Source of the DNA: Euryarchaeota archaeon UBA4
Lineage (GTDB): Archaea; Thermoplasmatota; Poseidoniia; Poseidoniales; Thalassarchaeaceae
Assembly (NCBI GenBank): GCA_002497985.1
Contig: DAFQ01000049.1
Span: 10,124-24,067 of the forward strand
Reading direction: 5' to 3'
DNA: 13,944 nt
Shown: piece after piece, positions 6,560 to 13,423 of the stretch
How the letters are laid out: each line of letters begins with the position of its first letter
How positions within the stretch are numbered: position 1 is the stretch's first letter
Position numbers and translations under genes: made by a program
The notes under the pieces: model-generated
Told to the model about the DNA's origin: nothing
Seen by the model: the letters and a program-made list of their open reading frames with translations, nothing else
Database searches by the model: none

Positions 6560-8259
6560 TATCCCTAGGTCAACTAAACCTGGACTCAGAGACCGCATTC
6601 ACACTACTGCCTGAATTGGTAATGCTAGTCGGCGTCATGGCAATAATCCTCATCCCAAATCTCGGCAATGCAACATTCAGAATGCCCCTGACCAATCTCA
6701 GGGTCCCAATTCTAATCGGTGGCTCGAGGTTCGAAACTACGAATGATCCACGCATGCCCAATCGGATTGCTACTGCCACATTCGCAATAGCCTTCGCTTC
6801 CTCACTGCTGATGATCGACAGCACATCAGAAGAAGTCGGCGGTCTACTGAGGTCAGACGCGTTCAGCCGACTGTTCTCTGCCATGTTTATCGGAGCGTTG
6901 CTATTGGTTTCCGTCGCAACCACACATAGGATTCCAGCCAAGCGAAACGCCAAAGTCCCAGCAGACGGGGACTCCGAGGCAGTCACATCCAGGAAGATGG
7001 CAGCCCTCATTGACAATAGGAGGCAAGTTGACTTCCACATTCTGCTAATCATGGTGGGGCTGGGGATGAGCCTGATGGCCATGTCGACCAACCTGTTCAT
7101 GCTAGTCGTCTGCATAGAGCTGGCTTCACTGTCCACTTACGTCCTAGTCGCTTTCCACAAGGAGGAGGATGTGGGTGGAGAGGCCGGTGCGAAGTACTTC
7201 ATCGTGGGTTCCGCTGCCTCTGCAGTAGGAATTTACGGAATGTCACTCCTGTATATCTGGTCAGGGGACCTATCCCTCGATGCCCTCGCAGATAAGTGGG
7301 GGCAGATGCAAGGAATAGACCCATTCGCAGCTTTCGGAATTGGCCTGATGATGGTCGCATTCGGATTCAAGGTTAGCGCTGCGCCATTCCATCTCGCTGC
7401 GCCAGACGCATATTCAGGGGCATCATCGCCAATCTCTGGCCTACTCGCAACCGCATCCAAGGCGATGGGATTCGTTGCACTGATAAGGGTACTAGTGATG
7501 ATAACCATTCCAGATTTTGGAGAGGAGTCATTCTGGTTCCTGATGCTGGCAGTCGTATCAGTGGTCACGATGTCATGGGGGAACCTGGCAGCACTAACTA
7601 GCGAGAACCCAAAGAGGATGCTGGCATACTCAAGCGTCGCTCATGCAGGTTACATGCTAGCAGCCATTTCAGTGGTGGGCAGCGGTCTTGCTGGAGAGGA
7701 AGGTACGAGGATCATCCTAATCGCCATCACTTTCCATCTCGCAGTACTGGTTCTATTCAAGCTGGGGGCTTTCCTAGTCCTGTCTCTGCTGGAGACAGAG
7801 GGAGGTGGGCACAGAATGCAGGATCTTCATGGGCTGGGGAAGCGAGAGCCTCTGATTGCCGGCTCGATGTTCGTCTTCATGCTCTCACTGGCCGGGGTTC
7901 CGCCCCTGTCTGGATTCCTGTCAAAACTTCTGATGGTCAACGGAATCGTCTCGTCCTCAGCAGGAACCGGAAGCCCATCGACAACTAGCGTCTATTCTTG
8001 GATTGAAACCGTGGACCCCGTCTTCTTCCTCGCAGCAGCAATCGTGGCCAACAGTGCCCTATCGCTCTTCTATTACCTCAGATTGAGCCTAGTAATGTTC
8101 TTCGAAGAATCGGAAAGACCGTCGAGACTGAAGTCGGCCCCATCCCTGAGAATGGCGATAATGGCTTGCGCGGCCCTCACGGTCATGTGTGGAATAGGCC
8201 CGGCAAGCGAGTGGCTAGTCGGCCTGGTCACCACTTCGATTGACTCTCTGCTGGGCTAA
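6556..8259 (+). CDS. nuoN: Complex I subunit N, antiporter-like proton-pumping subunit
   Basis: NuoN is the proximal antiporter-like subunit of complex I. Residues matching the proton path are E188 (VVCIELASLSTYVLVAF), K213, K272 (AFGFKVSAAPFHLAAPDAY), K302 (TASKAMGFVALIRVL), and K457 in GVPPLSGFLSKLLM. The usual NPKRMLAYSSVAHAGYML helix is present. At 567 aa it exceeds E. coli NuoN (about 485 aa). Extra length lies in a polar stretch at about 36-70, in a basic and acidic loop at about 123-158 between early helices, and in a Ser/Thr-rich loop at about 465-480. The start ATG 6556 overlaps the nuoM stop, with GGGGGTGA (6544-6551) 4 nt upstream. It is the last complex I gene here. The next gene begins 31 nt after its stop. 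Confidence 0.95.
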   Translation: MISLGQLNLDSETAFTLLPELVMLVGVMAIILIPNLGNATFRMPLTNLRVPILIGGSRFETTNDPRMPNRIATATFAIAFASSLLMIDSTSEEVGGLLRSDAFSRLFSAMFIGALLLVSVATTHRIPAKRNAKVPADGDSEAVTSRKMAALIDNRRQVDFHILLIMVGLGMSLMAMSTNLFMLVVCIELASLSTYVLVAFHKEEDVGGEAGAKYFIVGSAASAVGIYGMSLLYIWSGDLSLDALADKWGQMQGIDPFAAFGIGLMMVAFGFKVSAAPFHLAAPDAYSGASSPISGLLATASKAMGFVALIRVLVMITIPDFGEESFWFLMLAVVSVVTMSWGNLAALTSENPKRMLAYSSVAHAGYMLAAISVVGSGLAGEEGTRIILIAITFHLAVLVLFKLGAFLVLSLLETEGGGHRMQDLHGLGKREPLIAGSMFVFMLSLAGVPPLSGFLSKLLMVNGIVSSSAGTGSPSTTSVYSWIETVDPVFFLAAAIVANSALSLFYYLRLSLVMFFEESERPSRLKSAPSLRMAIMACAALTVMCGIGPASEWLVGLVTTSIDSLLG

Positions 8260-8290
8260 TCTTTCAGGCTCAACTTCACATAGGTGACTC

Positions 8291-8821
8291 TTGACGGAGA
8301 ACACAGTGGCACGCAGAGAGGAGAAGGTAGACTTCGAGCGCCTAGCGCAACTCGAGTCAGGAAGCGGAGACCGTATCAGAGTCCCTCTTCCAAATCGCAA
8401 GGTGAACGAGATGTTCGCAATCGCCGATGAAATCCTAGGTGGTAGGAGGATTAGGGCAGTGTGTGAGGACGGTCTCAGCAGGATATCAAGAATTCCCGGA
8501 AAGATGAGACGCCGTCAATGGGTAAGGGAAGGCGATTTGATAGTAGTGCAGCCATGGGACTTCCAAGACGAGAAGGCCAACGTCTGCATGCGTTATACGA
8601 AGACCCAGTCACTTTACCTGTCTCGCAAAGGAGTTCTTCCAGACATCGTCGACTTATTCGGGCTATCTTCAGATGACCAGGTGGAAGAATCCGCCGATCA
8701 GCAAATAGAAACGGACGAATCAATGGATGAAGAGGCCCCTGAGGAGGCAGTCGAGGAGAAACAGGAGACTGCCCCAGTGCCCGCCTCACAAGATGATGAC
8801 ATCGACTCTTTCTTTGGGTGA
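8291..8821 (+). CDS. eif1A: Translation initiation factor aIF1A with acidic C-terminal tail
   Basis: aIF1A binds the ribosomal A site during initiation. The OB fold spans about residues 28-106, with signatures RIPGKMRRRQWVREGDLIVV (68-87), QPWDF (88-92) and RYTKTQ (101-106), followed by the helix LSRKGVLPDIVDLFGL. The first 27 residues are charged. From 127 to 176 runs a strongly acidic tail, ending DDDIDSFFG. Most archaeal aIF1As are about 100-110 aa and end soon after the OB fold, so at 176 aa this one resembles eukaryotic eIF1A in layout. The start is TTG 8291, with AGGTGA (8282-8287) 3 nt upstream. GTG 8306, with GGAGA at 8296-8300, is an alternative that would drop five residues. The stop TGA forms part of the next gene's Shine-Dalgarno. 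The family call is firm and the start is moderately sure. Confidence 0.95.
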   Translation: MTENTVARREEKVDFERLAQLESGSGDRIRVPLPNRKVNEMFAIADEILGGRRIRAVCEDGLSRISRIPGKMRRRQWVREGDLIVVQPWDFQDEKANVCMRYTKTQSLYLSRKGVLPDIVDLFGLSSDDQVEESADQQIETDESMDEEAPEEAVEEKQETAPVPASQDDDIDSFFG

Positions 8822-8825
8822 GTTA

Positions 8826-9707
8826 ATGCCTAATGAGGAACCTTGGGAAGAGGAAGATCCCGACGCATTGATGAAGGCGCAGACGAAGCACGACTGGATT
8901 TCCGAGCCACGGTTCAAGAAAATATTCAGTGAAGTAGAGGACGGACTTCAAGGCGTACTCGGCAAAGGCCCTTTCGAGTGGGTCGACAGGAGGGTCTTCG
9001 ACGCAGTCTTCGATCGCTCTACCCTACTTGCAATACACAAGCTAATGGAGAAGGGGGACATTGAGACGATCAACTACCCCATAGCAAGGGGGAAGGAGGC
9101 CCATGTTTTCCACGCCACCTCATCCAATGGGCCGGTCGCAGTGAAAATTTTCCATACCACCAATGCGGTGTTCAAAGGACTAGCTAAGTACATCGATGGG
9201 GATCCCAGATTCGAGGGACTTTCGGGCAGGCACAGGAAACTGGTCAATATATGGGTCAAGAAGGAGTTCAGAAACTTGCGTAGACTGAGGAAGCACGGCA
9301 TAAGGGCACCAATGCCAATTTCATATCACAAGAACGTGCTGATAATGGAGCTAATCGGAGATAACGAGGCCAGCCTAAGGCTACGGGACGTCTCTATCGA
9401 CGAGCCATACGAGGTGTTCTTGGATTTGCTTGAAATGACAGCTGTTTCATGGCAGAAGGCGAATCTAGTACATGCCGACCTGAGCGAGTACAACATCCTG
9501 TGGTACGATGGCGAGCCTTGGATAATTGACGTGGGACAGGGGGTAACCAACCAACACCCACATGCTGAGGAGTTCCTGGTGAGGGATGTAACGAGACTGG
9601 TAAAATGGATCAACAAGCAAGGTTTCGAAGTAGAACTAGCCGAAAGCATGCTCAGAGTTCTGGATGAACCGGTTCCCGACCTGCCCGAGCTCCCGGGCGG
9701 GGATTAA
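8826..9707 (+). CDS. rio1: RIO1-type atypical serine/threonine kinase/ATPase
   Basis: Rio1 is an atypical kinase/ATPase acting in late maturation of the small ribosomal subunit. The 293-aa protein has the nucleotide loop ARGKEAHVF (88-96), Lys107 in VAVKIF, the flexible-loop region FRNLRRLRKHGI (148-159), hinge M174-E175, catalytic D218 and N223 in LVHADLSEYNILW, and metal-binding D235 in IIDVGQGV followed by HPHAEEFLVRD. These are Rio1 rather than Rio2 features, as there is no N-terminal winged helix. The frame is open upstream to 8727, but that part overlaps aIF1A and gives an unrelated Arg-rich sequence. ATG 8826 is chosen because GGGTGAG (8816-8822) precedes it and the protein then starts with the acidic leader MPNEEPWEEEDPD. 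It sits between aIF1A and the KH protein, a common archaeal arrangement. Confidence 0.94.
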   Translation: MPNEEPWEEEDPDALMKAQTKHDWISEPRFKKIFSEVEDGLQGVLGKGPFEWVDRRVFDAVFDRSTLLAIHKLMEKGDIETINYPIARGKEAHVFHATSSNGPVAVKIFHTTNAVFKGLAKYIDGDPRFEGLSGRHRKLVNIWVKKEFRNLRRLRKHGIRAPMPISYHKNVLIMELIGDNEASLRLRDVSIDEPYEVFLDLLEMTAVSWQKANLVHADLSEYNILWYDGEPWIIDVGQGVTNQHPHAEEFLVRDVTRLVKWINKQGFEVELAESMLRVLDEPVPDLPELPGGD

Positions 9708-9733
9708 AACCAGTTGTCCGGTGGGCCGCAGTC

Positions 9734-10465
9734 GTGGAGACCATTGCACGCATCCCGAAGGACCGGATTGCCGTGCTGATAGGCAAGGGCGGATCAACCA
9801 GGAAGATGCTGGAGGAAGCCTGCGGGGGGCAGTTGGAGATTGACTCCCAAACAGGCGAGGTCAGGGTCTTCTGGGAAGACCAAGAAGTCGATCCAATAGT
9901 TAAGATGAAGACACCAGATGTAATACTCGCAATAGGAAGGGGGCTATCTCCCGCTAGAGCTGTCCAATTACTGGAGGACGAGGTCCATCTTGTCATGTTC
10001 GACATAAGGGAGTGGGTAGGCAGGCAGCCAAACCAGATCCGTAGAATGAGGAGCCGCCTAATTGGAAGAAACGGAATGATCCGCAGTAGGATAGAGGAGC
10101 TGACTGGAACTGAAATCGCAATATACGGATCAACTGTAATTGTGATTGGGGATGACATGGGACTGGAAATCGCCAAACCAGCCATAGAGTCGATACTCAG
10201 GGGATCCGAACATGGGAACGTCCTTCATGGCTTAGAGAAGGATCGTAAGAGGCAGAGGATGAAGTCCAGGAGTTTGGAGTCATATGAGGAAAGAAGGGAT
10301 GAGGATGGAGGCGCATTCGAAACCCTTGTGCCAGGGCTATCGGCAGCTAGAAGGAGAAGGGAGAGGAGACTCGGGGAGTCACAGGTTGATCCAGAAGACG
10401 AAGCAGCGGTCAGTGAAATGTTGGAGCTTTCTGAGGACGAGGAAATCCTTTACGAAGAGGAATGA
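9734..10465 (+). CDS. Archaeal double-KH protein, Dim2/Pno1-like rRNA-processing factor
   Basis: This is the universal archaeal KH-domain protein related to eukaryotic Dim2/Pno1, which binds the 3' end of small-subunit rRNA and works with Rio1. KH1 begins at the N-terminus with ARIPKDRIAVLIGKGG (GxxG at 17-20). A linker with ILAIGRGLSPARAVQLL (64-80) follows. KH2 carries RLIGRNGMIRSRIEELTG (GRNG at 111-114) and ends near 157. The core is followed by an extra highly charged C-terminal region of about 70 residues (171-243): first basic, then AARRRRERR, then an acidic end (SEDEEILYEEE). Many family members end near 180 aa, so this tail looks lineage-specific. The start is GTG 9734, with GGTGGG (9720-9725) 8 nt upstream. 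The gene lies 26 nt after rio1. Confidence 0.92.
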   Translation: METIARIPKDRIAVLIGKGGSTRKMLEEACGGQLEIDSQTGEVRVFWEDQEVDPIVKMKTPDVILAIGRGLSPARAVQLLEDEVHLVMFDIREWVGRQPNQIRRMRSRLIGRNGMIRSRIEELTGTEIAIYGSTVIVIGDDMGLEIAKPAIESILRGSEHGNVLHGLEKDRKRQRMKSRSLESYEERRDEDGGAFETLVPGLSAARRRRERRLGESQVDPEDEAAVSEMLELSEDEEILYEEE

Positions 10466-10508
10466 GAATATCCGCCATACCTAAGCGTAGGAGTCTTCTG
10501 GTAGATTC

Positions 10509-11789
10509 ATGGGAGAATCATGGGAAGAGTTGTACGATTACGAAAAGTGGTCAATTTACGCCCTGATGGGAATATCACTGGCTTTCTTTGCCGCTCTAGG
10601 GCTAGACTCTCTGGATGTCAACAATCCTCTTACTGAAATGGTGATGGAGTTCTATATCGAGCCGGTGCTGAATGACGCAGGAAGCGATGCAGGATACAAC
10701 GAGGTCAATACAATCACCTATGCGATTGTACTGGCTCTTTTCGTCGCTGCTCTGAGCGCTTGGCTTAGGTTCCTTGAGATAGACCCGAGTGAGGCCACCA
10801 TCCTTGCATTGCTCCCCTACGTCCTGTGGGCCTCACTTGGAGAGGTGGTCGAGGATGCGCAGATGTTCGACGCCACCCTAGCTCCCTTTTTTGTGAGTCC
10901 AGGAATACACTTCCAGACAGCATTCTGGGTCGTTGTTGCTGGAGCAGTAGGATATTCAATCTCGTCGAATGAGATGGACTCGGAAGATAAGGATAGAACC
11001 ATTGAGGTGACTTCCTCAATTATGATTCTGGCACAATTCTTCCTGTATGGCTCATCCATCTCAGGAAGTGATGTAGTTGCAGGGGGAATCGACCTCTCCA
11101 CATTTGCTGTGATAGGAATTTCTACAGCCTTCCTGCCATGGTTCTTCAGAGAATCGACCAGGTACTTCACGCACGTTCAGAGAGCCGTCTACTTCGTTGG
11201 CCTCGGAGGCTCCCTGGTATTCTTCGGAGCGCTCTCTTCCTACGCGGCCAGTGTTCCCGATGACAACCTGGTCTTGTGGCCATTACTCCTGGTAATCGGG
11301 GTTCCAGTGCTAATTTGCATGTCGATGTACTCTCGAGGAATCCAATCAGCATCGACGCTCTCCTCACACGGCCTAGTGGCAGGGGTACTTCCCCTTGGGA
11401 TGACCGAAGACGACTACGACGCGCTCACAGACTCCCCTCAGAAGGAACTTCTCGAGAGCAATAGGAAGACCGCTGTTATGGCATACCCCGTAGTTTTCCT
11501 AGCTGTTTCCGGACAGATCCTAGACGGGCTAGCCACATGGATAGGAATAGACTACTTTGGATACCAGGAGAAACACCTCCTGTCAGCCGAGATCATCGAA
11601 CTCCTCGATTCGGCATTCGGCTTCACCCTGATCAAGGCATCACTCGGTGTTGTGATATGGTATTTCTTCGCAATAGCCAACTTCGAGAATAGGCAACAGC
11701 ATCTGAGGCTCCTAGTCGGATTGATGATGCTCGTAGTCGGAATGGCCCCCGGACTTCGTGATGTCGGCAGACTCGTTATTGGGGTCTGA
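10509..11789 (+). CDS. DUF63-family integral membrane protein, function unknown
   Basis: This 426-aa polytopic membrane protein is of the archaeal DUF63 family. Matching motifs are GYNEVNTITYAIVLAL (62-77), LLPYVLWASLGEVVEDAQ (101-118), SPGIHFQTAFW (130-140), ILDGLATWIGIDYFGYQEKH (337-356), and GMAPGLRDVGRLVIGV (411-426) at the C-terminus. About 10 hydrophobic segments can be counted. Many family members I recall are nearer 260-300 aa. The extra length seems to lie around 190-325, where several helices (about 195-210, 225-245, 255-272) and a polar loop (298-320) separate the conserved halves. No catalytic function is established for the family. The start ATG 10509 has no strong Shine-Dalgarno, and 43 nt separate it from the KH gene. 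Its place behind the ribosome-biogenesis block may be chance. Confidence 0.88.
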   Translation: MGESWEELYDYEKWSIYALMGISLAFFAALGLDSLDVNNPLTEMVMEFYIEPVLNDAGSDAGYNEVNTITYAIVLALFVAALSAWLRFLEIDPSEATILALLPYVLWASLGEVVEDAQMFDATLAPFFVSPGIHFQTAFWVVVAGAVGYSISSNEMDSEDKDRTIEVTSSIMILAQFFLYGSSISGSDVVAGGIDLSTFAVIGISTAFLPWFFRESTRYFTHVQRAVYFVGLGGSLVFFGALSSYAASVPDDNLVLWPLLLVIGVPVLICMSMYSRGIQSASTLSSHGLVAGVLPLGMTEDDYDALTDSPQKELLESNRKTAVMAYPVVFLAVSGQILDGLATWIGIDYFGYQEKHLLSAEIIELLDSAFGFTLIKASLGVVIWYFFAIANFENRQQHLRLLVGLMMLVVGMAPGLRDVGRLVIGV

Positions 11790-11811
11790 AGACCGACATC
11801 TACGATGTCGG
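11760..11811 (+). other. Perfect hairpin with a competing upstream copy of one arm
   Basis: CCGACATC (11793-11800) and GATGTCGG (11804-11811) form a perfect 8-bp stem with a 3-nt loop (TAC), just 3 nt after the DUF63 stop. A second exact copy of GATGTCGG lies at 11760-11767 in the last DUF63 codons, so the central arm could pair with either flank. No T-run follows the hairpin, so a classical terminator is not supported. It could mark a transcript 3' end, a processing site or an attenuator-like switch before the carboxylase gene. The pairing is seen in the sequence; the role is speculative. Confidence 0.4.
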
Positions 11812-11857
11812 CTCCATTCAATTGAAGTCCCACACTCCCTCTGCGTGTTTGAGAGAA

Positions 11858-13417
11858 ATGGACCGGCTACCCACCAGAGTCGACTTAGGGAGCGAAGAAT
11901 TCGCTACCAGAAGTGACCACAACAAGTCCCTAGTCGGGGAACTCATGGCCAGACTCGGCGAGGCCAAGGAGGGGGGCGGGGGCAAGTATGTGGATAGGCA
12001 CAGACAACGAGGAAAGAAGATGGCCAGGGAAAGAATATCCGAGATTTGCGACCCCGGGTCGCCATTCCTGGAGCTATCTGGTCTTGCAGCAAACGGCATG
12101 TACGATGGAAGGGCGCACTCTGCAGGGGTGGTCACGGGAATAGGAACCGTTCACGGGAAGGAATGCGTTTTCGTAGCCAATGATGCTACTGTGAAGGGTG
12201 GCTCATACTACCCCATGACCGTGAAGAAGCATGTAAGGGCACAGGAGATCGCCGAATCGAATAACTTGCCCTGCATCTATCTCGTTGACTCAGGTGGGGC
12301 CTTCCTGCCACTTCAGGACCAGGTTTTCCCCGACAAGGGACACTTTGGCAGAATTTTCAGGAACCAAGCAATCCTATCAAGCAAGGGAATTCCACAGGTA
12401 GCAGCGGTCTTGGGTTCGTGTACGGCCGGGGGGGCATACATTCCAGCAATGAGCGATGAATCGATAATCGTCAAGGACAACGGGACAATTTTCCTTGCTG
12501 GACCACCTCTAGTCAAGGCCGCCACCGGCGAGGAGGTCAGTGCCGATGACCTAGGGGGCGCCGATGTCCACACTAGGGAGTCAGGAGTTGCGGACCACTT
12601 CGCCGAAGATGAGCCAACGGCGCTTAGGATGGTTCGGAACATCGTTGAGAACCTGAATATAGAGCCAAAACACCGTCTCGACGTGCAACCAGCAGAGGCA
12701 CCCGCTCACAACCCGGATGACTTGATGGGGATTATTCCGACTGACAATAGGACTCCCTATGATGTTAGGGAGGTAATTTCCAGAATCGTCGATGGCAGTA
12801 GATTCCACGAATTCAAACAGAGATATGGAAACTCACTCGTTTGCGGATTTGCCAGGGTTCACGGCTATCCAGTGGGGATAGTGGCAAACAACGGGATATT
12901 GTTCTCAGAGTCCTCTCTAAAGGGGGCGCATTTCGTCGAGCTTTGCGGCCAAAGGGGAATCCCTCTGGTCTTCCTTCAGAACATCATGGGATTCATGGTG
13001 GGAAGGGAGGCCGAGGCAGGTGGAATAGCGAAAGACGGGGCCAAGCTGGTTACTGCAGTCTCCTGCGTCCCAGTGCCTAAGTTCACAGTCATCATAGGAG
13101 GCTCCCACGGGGCTGGGAATTACGGCATGTGTGGTAGGGCGTACGACCCTAGGTTCCTCTTCATGTGGCCAAATGCCAGGATCTCCGTAATGGGGGGGGA
13201 GCAAGCAGCCAGCGTACTGTCCACTGTCGGTAATGCAGACCCAGAAGAAATCAGGGCCAAATATGAGAGTGAAAGCAATCCATACTACTCAACTGCCAGA
13301 CTTTGGGACGATGGTGTGATTGACCCAAGAGACACCAGGGACATTTTGGGACTGTGCATTTCTGCTAGTCTCAATTCACCAATGCCAGAGCAGGGATACG
13401 GCGTTTTCAGGATGTGA
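11858..13417 (+). CDS. Acyl-CoA carboxylase carboxyltransferase (beta) subunit, methylcrotonyl-CoA type
   Basis: The product is a biotin-dependent carboxyltransferase subunit. It moves CO2 from carboxybiotin onto an acyl-CoA, most likely 3-methylcrotonyl-CoA in leucine breakdown. Numbered from ATG 11858 (519 aa), it shows FVANDATVKGGSYYPMTVKK, IYLVDSGGAFLPLQDQVFPD and the N-domain oxyanion loop GSCTAGGAYIPAMSDE (186-201). The C-domain has GGSHGAGNYGMCGRAYDPRF (415-434) and FMWPNARISVMGGEQAA, then ARLWDDGVIDP and a terminal GYGVFRM. These are typical of MCC-beta rather than propionyl-CoA carboxylase beta. The segment between GGEQAA and PYYSTARLWDDG looks about 15 residues shorter than in bacterial LiuB. 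TTG 11822 would add 12 residues. ATG 11858 is preferred because MDRLPTRVD is the usual family N-terminus. Neither start has a strong Shine-Dalgarno. The biotin-carrying alpha subunit is not in the window. Confidence 0.92.
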   Translation: MDRLPTRVDLGSEEFATRSDHNKSLVGELMARLGEAKEGGGGKYVDRHRQRGKKMARERISEICDPGSPFLELSGLAANGMYDGRAHSAGVVTGIGTVHGKECVFVANDATVKGGSYYPMTVKKHVRAQEIAESNNLPCIYLVDSGGAFLPLQDQVFPDKGHFGRIFRNQAILSSKGIPQVAAVLGSCTAGGAYIPAMSDESIIVKDNGTIFLAGPPLVKAATGEEVSADDLGGADVHTRESGVADHFAEDEPTALRMVRNIVENLNIEPKHRLDVQPAEAPAHNPDDLMGIIPTDNRTPYDVREVISRIVDGSRFHEFKQRYGNSLVCGFARVHGYPVGIVANNGILFSESSLKGAHFVELCGQRGIPLVFLQNIMGFMVGREAEAGGIAKDGAKLVTAVSCVPVPKFTVIIGGSHGAGNYGMCGRAYDPRFLFMWPNARISVMGGEQAASVLSTVGNADPEEIRAKYESESNPYYSTARLWDDGVIDPRDTRDILGLCISASLNSPMPEQGYGVFRM

Positions 13418-13423
13418 TTAGAA

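Noticed and set aside
6570..7136. 188-codon minus-strand open frame within nuoN
   Set aside because: It is antisense to a conserved gene with no recognisable domain; Ser/Arg/Ile bias fits a reverse shadow.
8260..8290. Promoter for the aIF1A block in the gap after nuoN
   Set aside because: No convincing archaeal TATA or BRE-like sequence is visible in or just before this 31-nt gap.
8727..8825. Upstream extension of rio1 starting at 8727
   Set aside because: It overlaps the aIF1A tail and adds a basic sequence absent from Rio1 proteins. ATG 8826 has a fitting Shine-Dalgarno.
11793..11811. Factor-independent transcription terminator
   Set aside because: The stem is good but no T-run follows, so it is recorded only as a hairpin of unknown role.
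11858..13417. Propionyl-CoA or acetyl-CoA carboxylase beta subunit
   Set aside because: The N-terminus MDRLPTRVD, the ANDATVKGGSYYPMTVKKH stretch, and the GVFRM end match the methylcrotonyl-CoA group. The adjacent LiuC-like hydratase agrees.
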